Notes under the pieces: model-generated
The model's database searches: none
The model's input: only the letters and a program-made list of their open reading frames with translations
Told to the model about the DNA's origin: nothing
Position numbers and translations under genes: made by a program
Shown: in pieces, positions 36,085-45,080 of the stretch
How the letters are laid out: each line of letters starts with the position of its first letter
Numbering within the stretch: the stretch's first letter is position 1
Source of the DNA: Indolivaga capnocytophagoides DSM 22835
Lineage (GTDB): Bacteria > Bacteroidota > Bacteroidia > Bacteroidales > Dysgonomonadaceae
Length of the DNA stretch: 64,000 nucleotides
Direction of reading: 5' to 3'
NCBI RefSeq assembly: GCF_000426485.1
Contig: NZ_AUFL01000010.1
Location: 62,001 to 126,000, forward strand

Positions 36085-36215
36085 TAAAAGGTTACAAAAG
36101 TAACAGCCTTTATATTCATCTTTCGGATGCTTCCTTTTATTACTTTATAGGCATCTTCTCAACATCCGATTCTGAACTTTCAATGCAATGAAAAAGGTAA
36201 CAAAGGTTACTCCGA
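36085..36215. repeat. GTTAC-palindrome repeats upstream of ahcY
   Basis: GGTTACAAAAGTAAC (36090-36104) is followed by AGCCTTTATATTCATC and TTTCGGATG, matching the copy at 13552-13590. A second box, GGTAACAAAGGTTAC, is at 36196-36210. The gap 35858-36337 is otherwise empty of genes. It spans the ahcY leader and the tail of the DUF3108 transcript, and I see no clear terminator for the latter. Confidence 0.5.
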
Positions 36216-36337
36216 GATTACCTTTTTGGTGATGATACCATTTCTTTTTTTCCTAATTTCTGAAAGAACGCTTTGTAAACAAGTGAGCTGCACCCTCTTT
36301 CTGTATAGATAAATAAATTATAAAGGGCTCTGATATC

Positions 36338-37156
36338 TCATCTCACTATATTTACAGGATGTTTATTTCCTTTATAGCTTTTAAGAATAACACGGGTCGA
36401 ACCGACTTTTAGCTTTGTTTCCAGTTTTATGGGCATACGGTTATCATCATCTGTGATGTACACTTTCATGGCTTCTTTTCCATTGTCAAAAGCTTCATCC
36501 GCAACATAAAGAGTCAGCTTCAGACAGTTGTATTTGTTTCCGTCATTGGCTTTTACTGTTTCTTTTCCGTTATAGATAATACGCATATGAACATTCGATT
36601 TTCCGGTTATAAACCGTACTTTAGTTTCGGTGATATCATTCATTTTACCGTAATCGAGGGTACGTGCGTAGAATAAAACACTCATCAGGTCGTATGTACA
36701 GGCATCGTTTTCGATGGTTTCATCGAATTTGAAATTACCATTCTTATGTCTGATTGATCGGGTTTTTACCTTTCCGTTTGCATAAGAGTATCCGAGACGT
36801 TCTTTGGTATAATCGCCGCCTTCGTGGGCATCCTTCGTATAACCGAGAGGTACGATATCTTTTGTCGTGTAGCAGACAAGAGTATCGTTAAGTTCAAACA
36901 TTTTCCGTGCGAATCCTTGTGATTCAGAGATCAATGTCATCTTATATGCATCTTTACCTGCATATTTTACATTTTGGGTAGTCAGGCTTGCGTATCCACC
37001 CTTAATGGTCGCTGCAAATTTGATGTAAAGATCATAAGTGAGATGTTCTCCTGCCTGAAAATATTTATTGTCGATACTGCATTGCGCCGAAACATGGTGT
37101 AAGGGCAGTAAAGACAATAGTAAGATAAATGAGTAAAGAATCTTCTTCATAAGCAT
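36338..37156 (-). CDS. DUF3108 protein, exported
   Basis: A 272-residue protein with a signal peptide (about 1-25). The remainder is a beta-rich DUF3108 domain; family members are periplasmic or outer-membrane-associated proteins of unknown function. Conserved-looking strings include GEHLTYDLYIKFAATIKGGYA near the N-terminus and TYDLMSVLFYARTLDY near the middle. Two start ATGs are possible (37156 and 37150). It follows the Ig-like lipoprotein by 19 bp, and that gap is filled by the dispersed palindrome. The pairing with an Ig-like lipoprotein suggests an envelope role. Confidence 0.82.
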   Translation of the reverse strand: MLMKKILYSFILLLSLLPLHHVSAQCSIDNKYFQAGEHLTYDLYIKFAATIKGGYASLTTQNVKYAGKDAYKMTLISESQGFARKMFELNDTLVCYTTKDIVPLGYTKDAHEGGDYTKERLGYSYANGKVKTRSIRHKNGNFKFDETIENDACTYDLMSVLFYARTLDYGKMNDITETKVRFITGKSNVHMRIIYNGKETVKANDGNKYNCLKLTLYVADEAFDNGKEAMKVYITDDDNRMPIKLETKLKVGSTRVILKSYKGNKHPVNIVR

Positions 37157-37160
37157 CTTA

Positions 37161-37173
37161 AGGTCTCAGACCT
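37161..37173. repeat. Dispersed palindrome between two operon genes
   Basis: AGGTCTCAGACCT sits in the 19-bp gap between the Ig-lipoprotein stop and the DUF3108 ATG. On the coding strand the gap reads TAAATAGGTCTGAGACC then TTAAG, four bases before the ATG. Confidence 0.65.
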
Positions 37174-37175
37174 AT

Positions 37176-39191
37176 TTAATACGTATTATTTATGTTAGTT
37201 GTTCCTGTGTTATTATACCGATTCGTCGAGTTGGTTGTATTGGTCGAATTGGTCTGAGAGTTTTTCCGCCTTTTTTCATTGGCTTCTTTCCGTTCAAGAT
37301 CTTTCTTTTTCTTATCCTGATCTTTGGGCTTGTTTTTGGTGATATCAAGCGGTTTCTGCTTGTCGAGCGGAAGTTGGGTTATATCCCAGTCTTCTTCCAT
37401 CTCCCAATATGCTTTAAGATCTACGCTTTTGTCGTAATAATATACCATTTCGGGTTGCAGGTTTTTCTCATAATCCCCGGTATCCCATTTTCCGTTTCCG
37501 TTTGTATCTATAATGATACGTGCGTAATACAGACCCGGATTTAAGTTTATAATAGAGGTTTTTGGTAATTTTACTTTTTCTTTTCTGACTACTTTGTCTG
37601 ACTTATCGAGTATTTCAATAAAGGCAGGTATACTATCGGGTACGTTATTCAGGTAAAATGTAATTATCCCGTATTGATCTTCCGTTTTTACCTTAAATCC
37701 GGCATCAAATTTATTATTCCATTTACCGTCATAACTATATATGGCAGCAGAGTCTATCGCAAACTTGTATTGACTGCCCTGTTTCCACTTATGCTGCAAA
37801 CTATACTTTCGAGGGTTTAGAGTATCTTTCTTCAATACAAAGTCAATATCTTTATATGTTGAGTCTACCAACTCCTGTAGGCGCAGCTGTTTCTTTTCGA
37901 GATCTGCTATCGGTCTTTCAAATTCGACGTTTATATCCTTATATACATCGAATGCTTGTGCTATATCGGTTTGTATTGATAGAAATTCTATTTTTTCTTC
38001 TTCGTTTTTCTTCTTTCGTTTCTCTCTTTCTTTTTCCTGCTTTTCATGTTCTTTCTCTTCCTGTTTTCTATGCCGGTTTACAAAACTGAGTGTGTCGGTT
38101 ACAGGTTGCAGCCTGTTTAGTGTATCAGTTGCAAAATAAGAAACTTTCAGATTGATGGTATCCATTTCTGCAATCGCAGGCTTGGTAATCCAGAATTTTA
38201 ATGTGTCATTTCCGGCTGTTCTTTCCAATACAGACCATTCATTGATGCCTGCCGGTATATCCAAAGGTTCTATCTTAGGCATTTGAGTAGCCGATCCGAA
38301 GAAAATATTCAGAATATTACTCGATGGCCGGTCTACCTTTTGCAGATACTGACGTTTAAATGTTGAGGTGAATGATCTCAATACAATATTGTCCGGTAAG
38401 AATCGTGTGTAATTGACAGTCTTTATTGTGTCGAATATATGTTTTATGTCGAATATACTGTCCTGACGGCTTGCAGCCTCACTTGATGGGACGATCAGGT
38501 CGCTAAGAAAGGCTATTGCTTCCCCCGGATCGTTGTACATATAATCGCGGTTGATATCATTCAGCGCATATATTTTATATTTACCCGGAGAGATCCCCTT
38601 GATCGTGAATCTGCCCAATTCATTAGTTCGTGAAATACGAAGGAAAGGTTTTTTTGTAAAAGCAGTATCCGATAAGTCGGAATGTATACCTACATAAATA
38701 GCTGATACAGGTTCGAGATTATCGGCTGTTAGAACTTTACCCGAAATAGCGAGGCTATCGACAACATCTCCTGTCGAAAAAGAAACGGCGAAATTTTCGA
38801 GTACATTTTTTTCGTTATTATCGACTATTGCATCCGTAAAATCAATAGTATATGTTGTATTCTCCTGTAGAGTATCTTTCAGGTCAACAAGCACTCTGTT
38901 GTTTATTGCTCTGATATTCGGATAATTCTTTTGGGGAGGAGTTATTATTATTTTCTCTTCCGGCTTTTCGAGCTGGACAAGTTCATCAAATATGATTTCG
39001 ACTTTGCCTTTCTTTACATTTGTTTCATTGAAATTTGGGGTGACTTGTACGACTTTGGGCGGATCTAGGTCATAGTCTCCTCCCGAAGGTGAGCCTATAC
39101 TGGCGCATGCCGTAATAAATGCCGCAATACCGCATGCGGAAAGTATGCGGATAATATATTTATTTGAATCTGAGATGTATCGTCTGAACAT
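37176..39191 (-). CDS. Ig-like domain lipoprotein with charged and Asn/Thr-rich segments
   Basis: A 671-residue lipoprotein. After an N-terminal membrane anchor the lipobox is ITAC (Cys about 29). An SbsA-type Ig-like domain (Big_5, about 40-145) follows with the typical SPSGGDYDLDPPKVVQVTP opening. The middle holds a carboxypeptidase-regulatory-like fold (about 150-235) and long beta-rich stretches. Around residue 375-405 is a run of Lys and Glu that should form a single charged helix. The last 30 residues are almost only Asn, Thr and Ser. Such proteins are widespread and uncharacterised in Bacteroidetes. It leads the pair with DUF3108; a TATTTTTG -7 box lies at 39216-39223. Confidence 0.85.
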   Translation of the reverse strand: MFRRYISDSNKYIIRILSACGIAAFITACASIGSPSGGDYDLDPPKVVQVTPNFNETNVKKGKVEIIFDELVQLEKPEEKIIITPPQKNYPNIRAINNRVLVDLKDTLQENTTYTIDFTDAIVDNNEKNVLENFAVSFSTGDVVDSLAISGKVLTADNLEPVSAIYVGIHSDLSDTAFTKKPFLRISRTNELGRFTIKGISPGKYKIYALNDINRDYMYNDPGEAIAFLSDLIVPSSEAASRQDSIFDIKHIFDTIKTVNYTRFLPDNIVLRSFTSTFKRQYLQKVDRPSSNILNIFFGSATQMPKIEPLDIPAGINEWSVLERTAGNDTLKFWITKPAIAEMDTINLKVSYFATDTLNRLQPVTDTLSFVNRHRKQEEKEHEKQEKEREKRKKKNEEEKIEFLSIQTDIAQAFDVYKDINVEFERPIADLEKKQLRLQELVDSTYKDIDFVLKKDTLNPRKYSLQHKWKQGSQYKFAIDSAAIYSYDGKWNNKFDAGFKVKTEDQYGIITFYLNNVPDSIPAFIEILDKSDKVVRKEKVKLPKTSIINLNPGLYYARIIIDTNGNGKWDTGDYEKNLQPEMVYYYDKSVDLKAYWEMEEDWDITQLPLDKQKPLDITKNKPKDQDKKKKDLERKEANEKRRKNSQTNSTNTTNSTNRYNNTGTTNINNTY

Positions 39192-39215
39192 ATGTCACTT
39201 ACTTGCTATTTCGGA

Positions 39216-39223
39216 CAAAAATA
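39216..39223 (-). promoter_or_regulatory. -7 promoter box of the Ig-lipoprotein gene
   Basis: TATTTTTG on the minus strand fits TAnnTTTG, 25 bases before the ATG. A TTTG lies 16 bases further upstream, shorter than the usual spacing. Confidence 0.4.
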
Positions 39224-39320
39224 CAATGTTTTATCTAATCAAAGGTTGTAATGCCTTGTAAAGAGTGATCTTTGTTCGTAAATTTCATTTTTTTAAGTTC
39301 GTACTCTTTGGTGCTCGGTA

Positions 39321-40799
39321 TTACTTTTTCTTTCTTAACAGGTTTGGCAAGGATTTAAGCGGTAATATTTTATTGAATCTAAATGCTGATATTATGATAG
39401 ATACAATTAATAGAGGTACAAGTATTATTACACTGTATTCGCTGTAATATTGAGCAGATGCAAATCCAATACCGATAATAATAAGACTGAGTATTCCCAG
39501 CAGCGAATTTTCTTTTATCCATCCGAAAGCAATCAGTTTTCGCCCAGCTATATATACAACAGGAAGATATACGATATATCCGATAAAATAGGCTATACCG
39601 ATTGACTCAAAACCTAAATGAGGATATATCAGATATGCACTCCCCAGATATACTGTCAGATATAGCATTTCGGTAAAAAAATATACAGCCCCCTTTCCTT
39701 TAGCGAGAAGGATAAATCCTAAGGGCCATGAAACAACTTTCAGAAATGTGCCGGCTATCTGCCAGTTGAGGACATCCGATGCTCCGATAAAATCGTAACT
39801 GTAGAGAGTAATAAGCAGCAATTTCGAAAACAAGAGCAAGGCCAGTATGGCAGGGGCACATAGTATCAATACAATATGCGTTTGCTCATTGATCAATCGG
39901 GATGATGAGCTGTTGTCTTTGATGACACCGCATAAGCGGGGATAAAAATCGGCTCCCATTGATTTCAGTATAAGAGAAAGATAAACATTGGTAATTGTAG
40001 ATGCTGCCTGAAACAATCCAACCGCTTCCAATCCGGAGTTGTTAACCAAAAAAGCCCTGATAACAAACAGGCTTGCCGTGGTTGGTATTGCAGCCAGAGC
40101 AACAAAAAAACCCAGACGGAGCATTCCTGTTCCTCTTGTTCTTATTTCACTGAATGATAATTGTACTTTGGGTATTTTCAGTTTTCGCCGATAGTAATAC
40201 GCACTGCAATACATCCCTATACTTACGGCTATAAATACGGGAATCACCCCATTAAGATCAAAATATGCATACATCGGTATAGCCACAATCAGTCCGGCAA
40301 TATTCCATATAATAGATGATTTTACCAGATATGATATCTGTCGCAGTCCTTGCAGTACTACCGTTTGTCCTGCGGCGAGTACCATAAAGAATAAACTGAT
40401 GGATAACGCCCCTATCTGATAGGTATGTGTTGTGTCATCAAATAACCATATACTCACAGGATAAGCACAGGCAATACAGATAACCGTACTAAGTAAAGCC
40501 AGAATCAAAGACCATGTGTCTATGGTTGATATTGTTCTGTATAGCTCGGTTTTGTCCTCGTTTTCGGCGGATTGCGAAACATCCCGTACTCCGCTGGTTT
40601 CAATACCGAAACCGGATATGGATTTGATAACATCGAGAATCGATTGGTAAACACTGATAAGTCCGGCTCCGACTGTTCCGAGGAGTATGGCTATGACTTT
40701 GTTGCGGATGATCCCGATAAGAATTGTTATCAGTTGGGATCCTCCGAAAATTCCGGTCGATTTGATAATCCGTTTATATGAGTTATCTGTTTTTTGCAA
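39321..40799 (-). CDS. Wzx-like polysaccharide flippase (O-antigen translocase)
   Basis: A 492-residue integral membrane protein with about 12-14 helices and the MOP-superfamily opening (GIFGGSQLITILIGIIRNKVIAILLG). It matches proteins annotated as O-antigen translocases, which flip lipid-linked glycans to the periplasmic face. No ATG is available: the frame is closed by a stop 7 codons upstream, and the only candidate upstream of the first helix is the TTG at 40799. A TATCTTTG -7 box at 40830-40837 would give a leader of about 25 bases. It follows the short-chain dehydrogenase gene by 49 bp and the four PMT-like glycosyltransferases, which together suggest a surface-glycan pathway. Confidence 0.88.
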   Translation of the reverse strand: MQKTDNSYKRIIKSTGIFGGSQLITILIGIIRNKVIAILLGTVGAGLISVYQSILDVIKSISGFGIETSGVRDVSQSAENEDKTELYRTISTIDTWSLILALLSTVICIACAYPVSIWLFDDTTHTYQIGALSISLFFMVLAAGQTVVLQGLRQISYLVKSSIIWNIAGLIVAIPMYAYFDLNGVIPVFIAVSIGMYCSAYYYRRKLKIPKVQLSFSEIRTRGTGMLRLGFFVALAAIPTTASLFVIRAFLVNNSGLEAVGLFQAASTITNVYLSLILKSMGADFYPRLCGVIKDNSSSSRLINEQTHIVLILCAPAILALLLFSKLLLITLYSYDFIGASDVLNWQIAGTFLKVVSWPLGFILLAKGKGAVYFFTEMLYLTVYLGSAYLIYPHLGFESIGIAYFIGYIVYLPVVYIAGRKLIAFGWIKENSLLGILSLIIIGIGFASAQYYSEYSVIILVPLLIVSIIISAFRFNKILPLKSLPNLLRKKK

Positions 40800-40829
40800 G
40801 ATGTCTATTTTGATACTTTAGGATTTGTA

Positions 40830-40837
40830 CAAAGATA
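40830..40837 (-). promoter_or_regulatory. -7 promoter box of the flippase gene
   Basis: TATCTTTG on the minus strand fits TAnnTTTG. It lies in the 49-bp gap after the dehydrogenase gene, so the flippase may have its own promoter. Confidence 0.45.
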
Positions 40838-40848
40838 CTAACACTGGA

Positions 40849-41622
40849 TTATATTGTGTCGCTCTTTTCTAATTTCCTCTTTTCCAGTAACGAATATATG
40901 CTGAATATCGGAGGAAAGATATTCCCCGCATAATTAAACAGACGGAACACAGCCGATGGTGATACCGATGTTTTATCTTTTTCTATTCCTCTCATTATCG
41001 CTTTTGCTACCGTTATCGGGCTTTGGGTCGGGAAAGGGAGTGGAGGAGAGGTATTATTATGGGCTTTTTTGAAAAACTCGGTACGGGTTGCTACAGGATA
41101 AACGGTCATCGTATGAACACCTTGAGACTGCTCGAAGCGATATGTCTTCATAAACTGCCTGATTGCAGCTTTTGTGGAGCAGTACAACGAATAATAAGGC
41201 AGTGCAACAGTAGATACAGCCGATGAAATACTGACAAAAAAACTTGATCCTGTCTTATTAAATTCGATTTGTTTTTCGAGGGAATATATAGGAGAGATGG
41301 TATTCAAAGAGAATATCTGCTCTATATGATCCCAGTCGGGAGACGATAATTTCTCGATATAAGCAAATCCGGCATTGGCGATAAACAAATCAACTTTATC
41401 GAAGATGGTTTCAGTAAACAAAAACAATTTGTCAACACCTTCTTTATTGCTTACATCGCATGAATATGGATATATGACTCCCTCTTTTTCGGGTATAGGA
41501 GAGGTGTTTCGTGCTACGGCTATAATTTTTACACCCTCATAACGTGATAGTTGTTTTAATACTTCTAATCCTATTCCGGATGAAGCTCCTGTCAAAATAA
41601 TATTCTTACCATTGATATGCAT
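40849..41622 (-). CDS. Short-chain dehydrogenase/reductase
   Basis: A 257-residue classical SDR. The NAD(P)-binding motif TGASSGIG is at residues 11-18, NAG near residue 84, and the active site Ser (ISSAVS) plus YCSTK near residue 148. It has a C-terminal hydrophobic helix-rich tail typical of membrane-associated SDRs acting on lipids or long-chain substrates. The reaction is unknown. The position between glycosyltransferases and a flippase suggests modification of a lipid carrier or sugar, but this is inference. It starts 18 bp after the last glycosyltransferase stop, across a degenerate half-palindrome (TAAGGTCTTAATAC). Confidence 0.88.
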   Translation of the reverse strand: MHINGKNIILTGASSGIGLEVLKQLSRYEGVKIIAVARNTSPIPEKEGVIYPYSCDVSNKEGVDKLFLFTETIFDKVDLFIANAGFAYIEKLSSPDWDHIEQIFSLNTISPIYSLEKQIEFNKTGSSFFVSISSAVSTVALPYYSLYCSTKAAIRQFMKTYRFEQSQGVHTMTVYPVATRTEFFKKAHNNTSPPLPFPTQSPITVAKAIMRGIEKDKTSVSPSAVFRLFNYAGNIFPPIFSIYSLLEKRKLEKSDTI

Positions 41623-41640
41623 GTAATGTGTATTAAGACC

Positions 41641-43281
41641 TTACTCGCTCCAGAGAACGGTGTAATTGCTATCGGTATTTGTTTTAAAACCTTCAAGATT
41701 TATCGAGGGAACCATCTTGTTGGAGACGATATAGGCTGTGCCTTTTTTAGGTACAATATCAGCAGGAAGCCCGAAAGTCACATTTGCATATTCGTTTGCC
41801 AATTGTATGGATACGCCTTCTCTTTTTACGGTCGTATCGAATGTGCGGGGATTTATCGGGTTGTAAAATAGAACAATACTATGCACAATGTCATGAGGAT
41901 AATAAATCCTATCGAATTTCTTATCTTTTACGAAAAGCGTACTTTCTTTAATCATACGAGCATAGTATGTAAAGCCCGGTTTGAAAGTCTTGAAATTGAA
42001 ATAATTTATCAAAAAGAGAAGGAAAAGGATCGAGAACATCGACAAAAACAAGCCTTTACAAGGTGCGAAAGACTTAGCGAAATAATAAATTCCGTAACCC
42101 GTAAAAATTGCCAAGGGTAGCCATAACAGGTTCCAGTGTACAAGGCTTGCCCCTACGAGTACCAACAGAATACAAGACGATGCGAACATGATAAACAGCA
42201 AATACATTTCGGATCTCTTTTCTTTTAGAAAATACCAGATCCCGTAAGCAAGAAAAGGCAGAGCTACAATATTATAATAGATCCCGAAATAAGGCATGGC
42301 TATTTCGTTGCTTATGCCGTCTGTTCCTAAAAGAAACAATTTAGAAATAACCGGAATACTGTTCTTTATCTCGGAGAGTATATTATCAGATGCAAGGATA
42401 AAGGTTCCTGCATCATTTGCCCGGTTAAAATCTAGTTTGGGAATAGTCATTGCTCCGACTTTCATTTCATCGAAACCTAAGTATAGTATTCCTGCGAAAT
42501 ACATCAAAGGCCATGCTATAATAAACATCAACGCTATACCTGTACCGATTTGTTTCGGCGTGATTGCCTTCTGTTTGTATAAGAACAATATTATAAGAAT
42601 AACCAGGATAGGCAAAACAACCCACGATACTGCGTATCCGTATGCCGAAATAGCAAGTATAGCAAATCCTGTACAGTAAGCTGCCGTTTGTTTCCATCCG
42701 CTGTAAAATGTATAGCCAAGCATAAAACAGCATACCCCTATCAATATCAGGTCGGGAGCTACCATTGCATCCAGCCCGTATCTGCTTTTCATTATGTGCC
42801 AGGGAGTAATGGCTATGAATGAAGAAAGGACGCAAACAAGTAAAGTATCTTTTTGAGTCTTGCGTAATGTCCAATAGAAGAACATTACTGCAAATGCACC
42901 TAAGAAGGACATCGGCAAGCGAAACACTTCTTCCGACAGCCCGAATATTTTGACAAAGGGCATAGCCATGTATATGTACAATGCACTCATACCACTGCCC
43001 CAGACTTTCATGTATACCGGATAAGATACCATATGGCTGTCTACTCCGTAGTTGGCAAGACACCATGACTCGTATCCGGCCATTGCTTCGTCGGGATTTA
43101 CTCCTGCCATATAGTCGAGGTTAACTATACGAACCAATACTCCTATTAAAAGAAACAGCAGGCTCAGGTATAAATTCCTTTTATCTTGAGAATCGGAAAT
43201 TCCTTTTATCTTGAATATTTCCCAGATAATGAAGATGAGGGAAATTACGAAAAATACTATTTGAATATGTTCTACTGCCAT
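41641..43281 (-). CDS. PMT/ArnT-like membrane glycosyltransferase, paralogue 1 (last of four)
   Basis: A 546-residue GT-C-type enzyme with about 12 membrane helices. After the second helix comes the acidic loop GVNPDEAMAGYESWCLANYG (about 62-81), whose DE pair is the expected metal/acceptor-site dyad of PMT_2/ArnT enzymes. The C-terminal soluble region (about 425-546) ends in YTVLWSE. Such enzymes move a sugar from a polyprenyl phosphate donor to protein, lipid A or glycan on the periplasmic side. It is closest to paralogue 4, sharing the PYFGIYYNI/PFFGIFYNI block. It lies 123 bp after paralogue 2, a gap holding a full copy of the dispersed element. Confidence 0.9.
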   Translation of the reverse strand: MAVEHIQIVFFVISLIFIIWEIFKIKGISDSQDKRNLYLSLLFLLIGVLVRIVNLDYMAGVNPDEAMAGYESWCLANYGVDSHMVSYPVYMKVWGSGMSALYIYMAMPFVKIFGLSEEVFRLPMSFLGAFAVMFFYWTLRKTQKDTLLVCVLSSFIAITPWHIMKSRYGLDAMVAPDLILIGVCCFMLGYTFYSGWKQTAAYCTGFAILAISAYGYAVSWVVLPILVILIILFLYKQKAITPKQIGTGIALMFIIAWPLMYFAGILYLGFDEMKVGAMTIPKLDFNRANDAGTFILASDNILSEIKNSIPVISKLFLLGTDGISNEIAMPYFGIYYNIVALPFLAYGIWYFLKEKRSEMYLLFIMFASSCILLVLVGASLVHWNLLWLPLAIFTGYGIYYFAKSFAPCKGLFLSMFSILFLLFLINYFNFKTFKPGFTYYARMIKESTLFVKDKKFDRIYYPHDIVHSIVLFYNPINPRTFDTTVKREGVSIQLANEYANVTFGLPADIVPKKGTAYIVSNKMVPSINLEGFKTNTDSNYTVLWSE

Positions 43282-43284
43282 GTT

Positions 43285-43377
43285 GGGTAAATGAAAGTAT
43301 TTAATGATCTATTTTAATGTTATAACGCGCTCCGGCTATTGTACTTGCCAAAGTAATAAATAGGTCTGCAACCTAAA
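43285..43377 (+). repeat. Dispersed 95-bp element between glycosyltransferase paralogues
   Basis: GAAAGTATTTAATG, then TTATAACGCGCTCCGGC (hairpin region), TACTTGCCAAAGTAATAAAT and the palindrome AGGTCTGCAACCT at 43362-43374. It fills most of the 123-bp gap. On the coding (minus) strand it is antisense. Confidence 0.7.
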
Positions 43378-43404
43378 TCATTTTTTACTTGTAAAAAGAA
43401 AACT

Positions 43405-45024
43405 TCAGTCATTCCATAATACACTATAATATTCTCCCTTTTGAATACGGAATAGGTTTAAATCTATAGATGGTAACTGCTGATTAGAGATGACATATGC
43501 CGTTTTACTTATCGGTTGTATATCGGGAAGTCCGAAAGATATATTGTCGTACGACAATCCGGTGGATAGCATGCGTCCGTCCGAAACGAATGTCCTAGCG
43601 AATATATAAGGGCTGACCGGTGCATAGAAAAGCGTATAACTGTGCGTGAAATCTTTAGGATAGAATATTTTGTTGAAATGGTGATCTTTCGTGAATTTAA
43701 TCTCTTTCTCGAAAGTATAAGAATTGAACGGTTTGTATACTTCCCGATCAAAATAATTGCGAAGGAATAATAGAAACGAAATGGAATAGATAGAGCCGAC
43801 AATGACAAAATTAGTCTGTCCTATTTCGATAAATTTGAATATTCCGTATCCTGTAAAATAAATGACTGGAAACCACAATAGGTTCCAGTGGTTAATTGTC
43901 GGTTCTACGATCAGGAGCATTGGAAGACAGGATATCAACCAGATCAGAAAAATATCGTTGACCACACTTTTTTCTTTATATCCTTTGTATATGCCGAGAA
44001 TCAGAAACGGTAGTGATATTATATTATAGAAAATACCGGATACAGGAAGAGAACTTACATTTAAATTATCTACACCCAATACAACTACCTTGTATGCATA
44101 TTTGAGGTACAATAAGAATTGTTGTATGAAATGACCTGATCCGAATAATGTAGTGTCATTGTGCCTGCCATCGCTTAATTGAGTGATGGTAACTGGTCCG
44201 ATCGTAAATTGTTCCAATTTGAAGAACAGCGTAAATGCAAAAAGTATCAAGGGTAATAAAATAAGGAAAGAAATGCTTGCTGCAATTATTTCCTGTTTGA
44301 TGCTTAGATACTTTTTTCGATACAGATATAGAAACCCCCAAATAAAAATGAATGGTAAGACCATCCAGCTTACTCCGTATCCGTAAGCACTGAGAGCTAA
44401 TAAAGAAAAACCAGCTACAGTGAGTCCTGTTTTTCTATGTTGTGTATATAACGATAGAATTATAAGGCAGATTCCTATAAGTACCAGATCGGGGCATATA
44501 TTACAATCTACTGCAAAGCGGCTTTTTATGATATGCCAGGGATTAATTGCCAGAAATGCTGTGATACAAAATACAAGAGATCCGCTTTGTTGAGATTTCT
44601 TTAAAGTTTTGTAAAGGACGATTAAGGCTAAACAGCTGATCAAAGACATGGGTAGTCTGTATGCTTCTACATTTAGCCCGAATAGTTTAATGAATGGTAA
44701 TGCCAAGTAGGCATACAGTGCACTTTGTCCTGTTCCCCACGATTTAAGATAAACCGGATAGGAGGCAAGATTGCTATCCACTCCATAGTTAGCCAGCGAC
44801 CAGGAATCATAAGCCCCCATTGCTTCGTCAACAAATACCCCATGCGGATATGATAAATTGATAGAGCGAAGAAGTATCCCTATAAAAAGAATCAACAAAG
44901 TATATACAGCTAATTTTCTTTCTTTTGACGAACTGGCTCCGGTTATCCGAATTTCATGAATTATGAATGCCAGCACAAAAGCCAGAAATATTATCTGAAT
45001 AATTATATATGGTTTAAAGTCCAT
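43405..45024 (-). CDS. PMT/ArnT-like membrane glycosyltransferase, paralogue 2
   Basis: A 539-residue member of the same tandem family. The acidic loop reads GVFVDEAMGAYDSWSLANYG. The following block (SNLASYPVYLKSWGTGQSAL) is identical in paralogue 3, which is clearly its sister. About 12 helices precede a C-terminal soluble tail ending in YYSVLWND. Donor and acceptor are unknown, as for the others. Both DE residues and the conserved NPWHIIKSRFAVD segment (near residue 165) are intact, so it looks functional. A degenerate fragment of the dispersed element (GCTATAACAGCTTG) lies in the 56-bp gap before it. Confidence 0.9.
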   Translation of the reverse strand: MDFKPYIIIQIIFLAFVLAFIIHEIRITGASSSKERKLAVYTLLILFIGILLRSINLSYPHGVFVDEAMGAYDSWSLANYGVDSNLASYPVYLKSWGTGQSALYAYLALPFIKLFGLNVEAYRLPMSLISCLALIVLYKTLKKSQQSGSLVFCITAFLAINPWHIIKSRFAVDCNICPDLVLIGICLIILSLYTQHRKTGLTVAGFSLLALSAYGYGVSWMVLPFIFIWGFLYLYRKKYLSIKQEIIAASISFLILLPLILFAFTLFFKLEQFTIGPVTITQLSDGRHNDTTLFGSGHFIQQFLLYLKYAYKVVVLGVDNLNVSSLPVSGIFYNIISLPFLILGIYKGYKEKSVVNDIFLIWLISCLPMLLIVEPTINHWNLLWFPVIYFTGYGIFKFIEIGQTNFVIVGSIYSISFLLFLRNYFDREVYKPFNSYTFEKEIKFTKDHHFNKIFYPKDFTHSYTLFYAPVSPYIFARTFVSDGRMLSTGLSYDNISFGLPDIQPISKTAYVISNQQLPSIDLNLFRIQKGEYYSVLWND

Positions 45025-45080
45025 ACTCGATACTACTTATATTTGTATTAACGAACGCTATAACAGCTTGATTCTTAGTT

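Noticed and set aside
42467-43066. 199-codon alternative frame inside glycosyltransferase paralogue 1
   Set aside because: The main frame carries the membrane helices and DE loop shared by four paralogues; this is an overlapping shadow.
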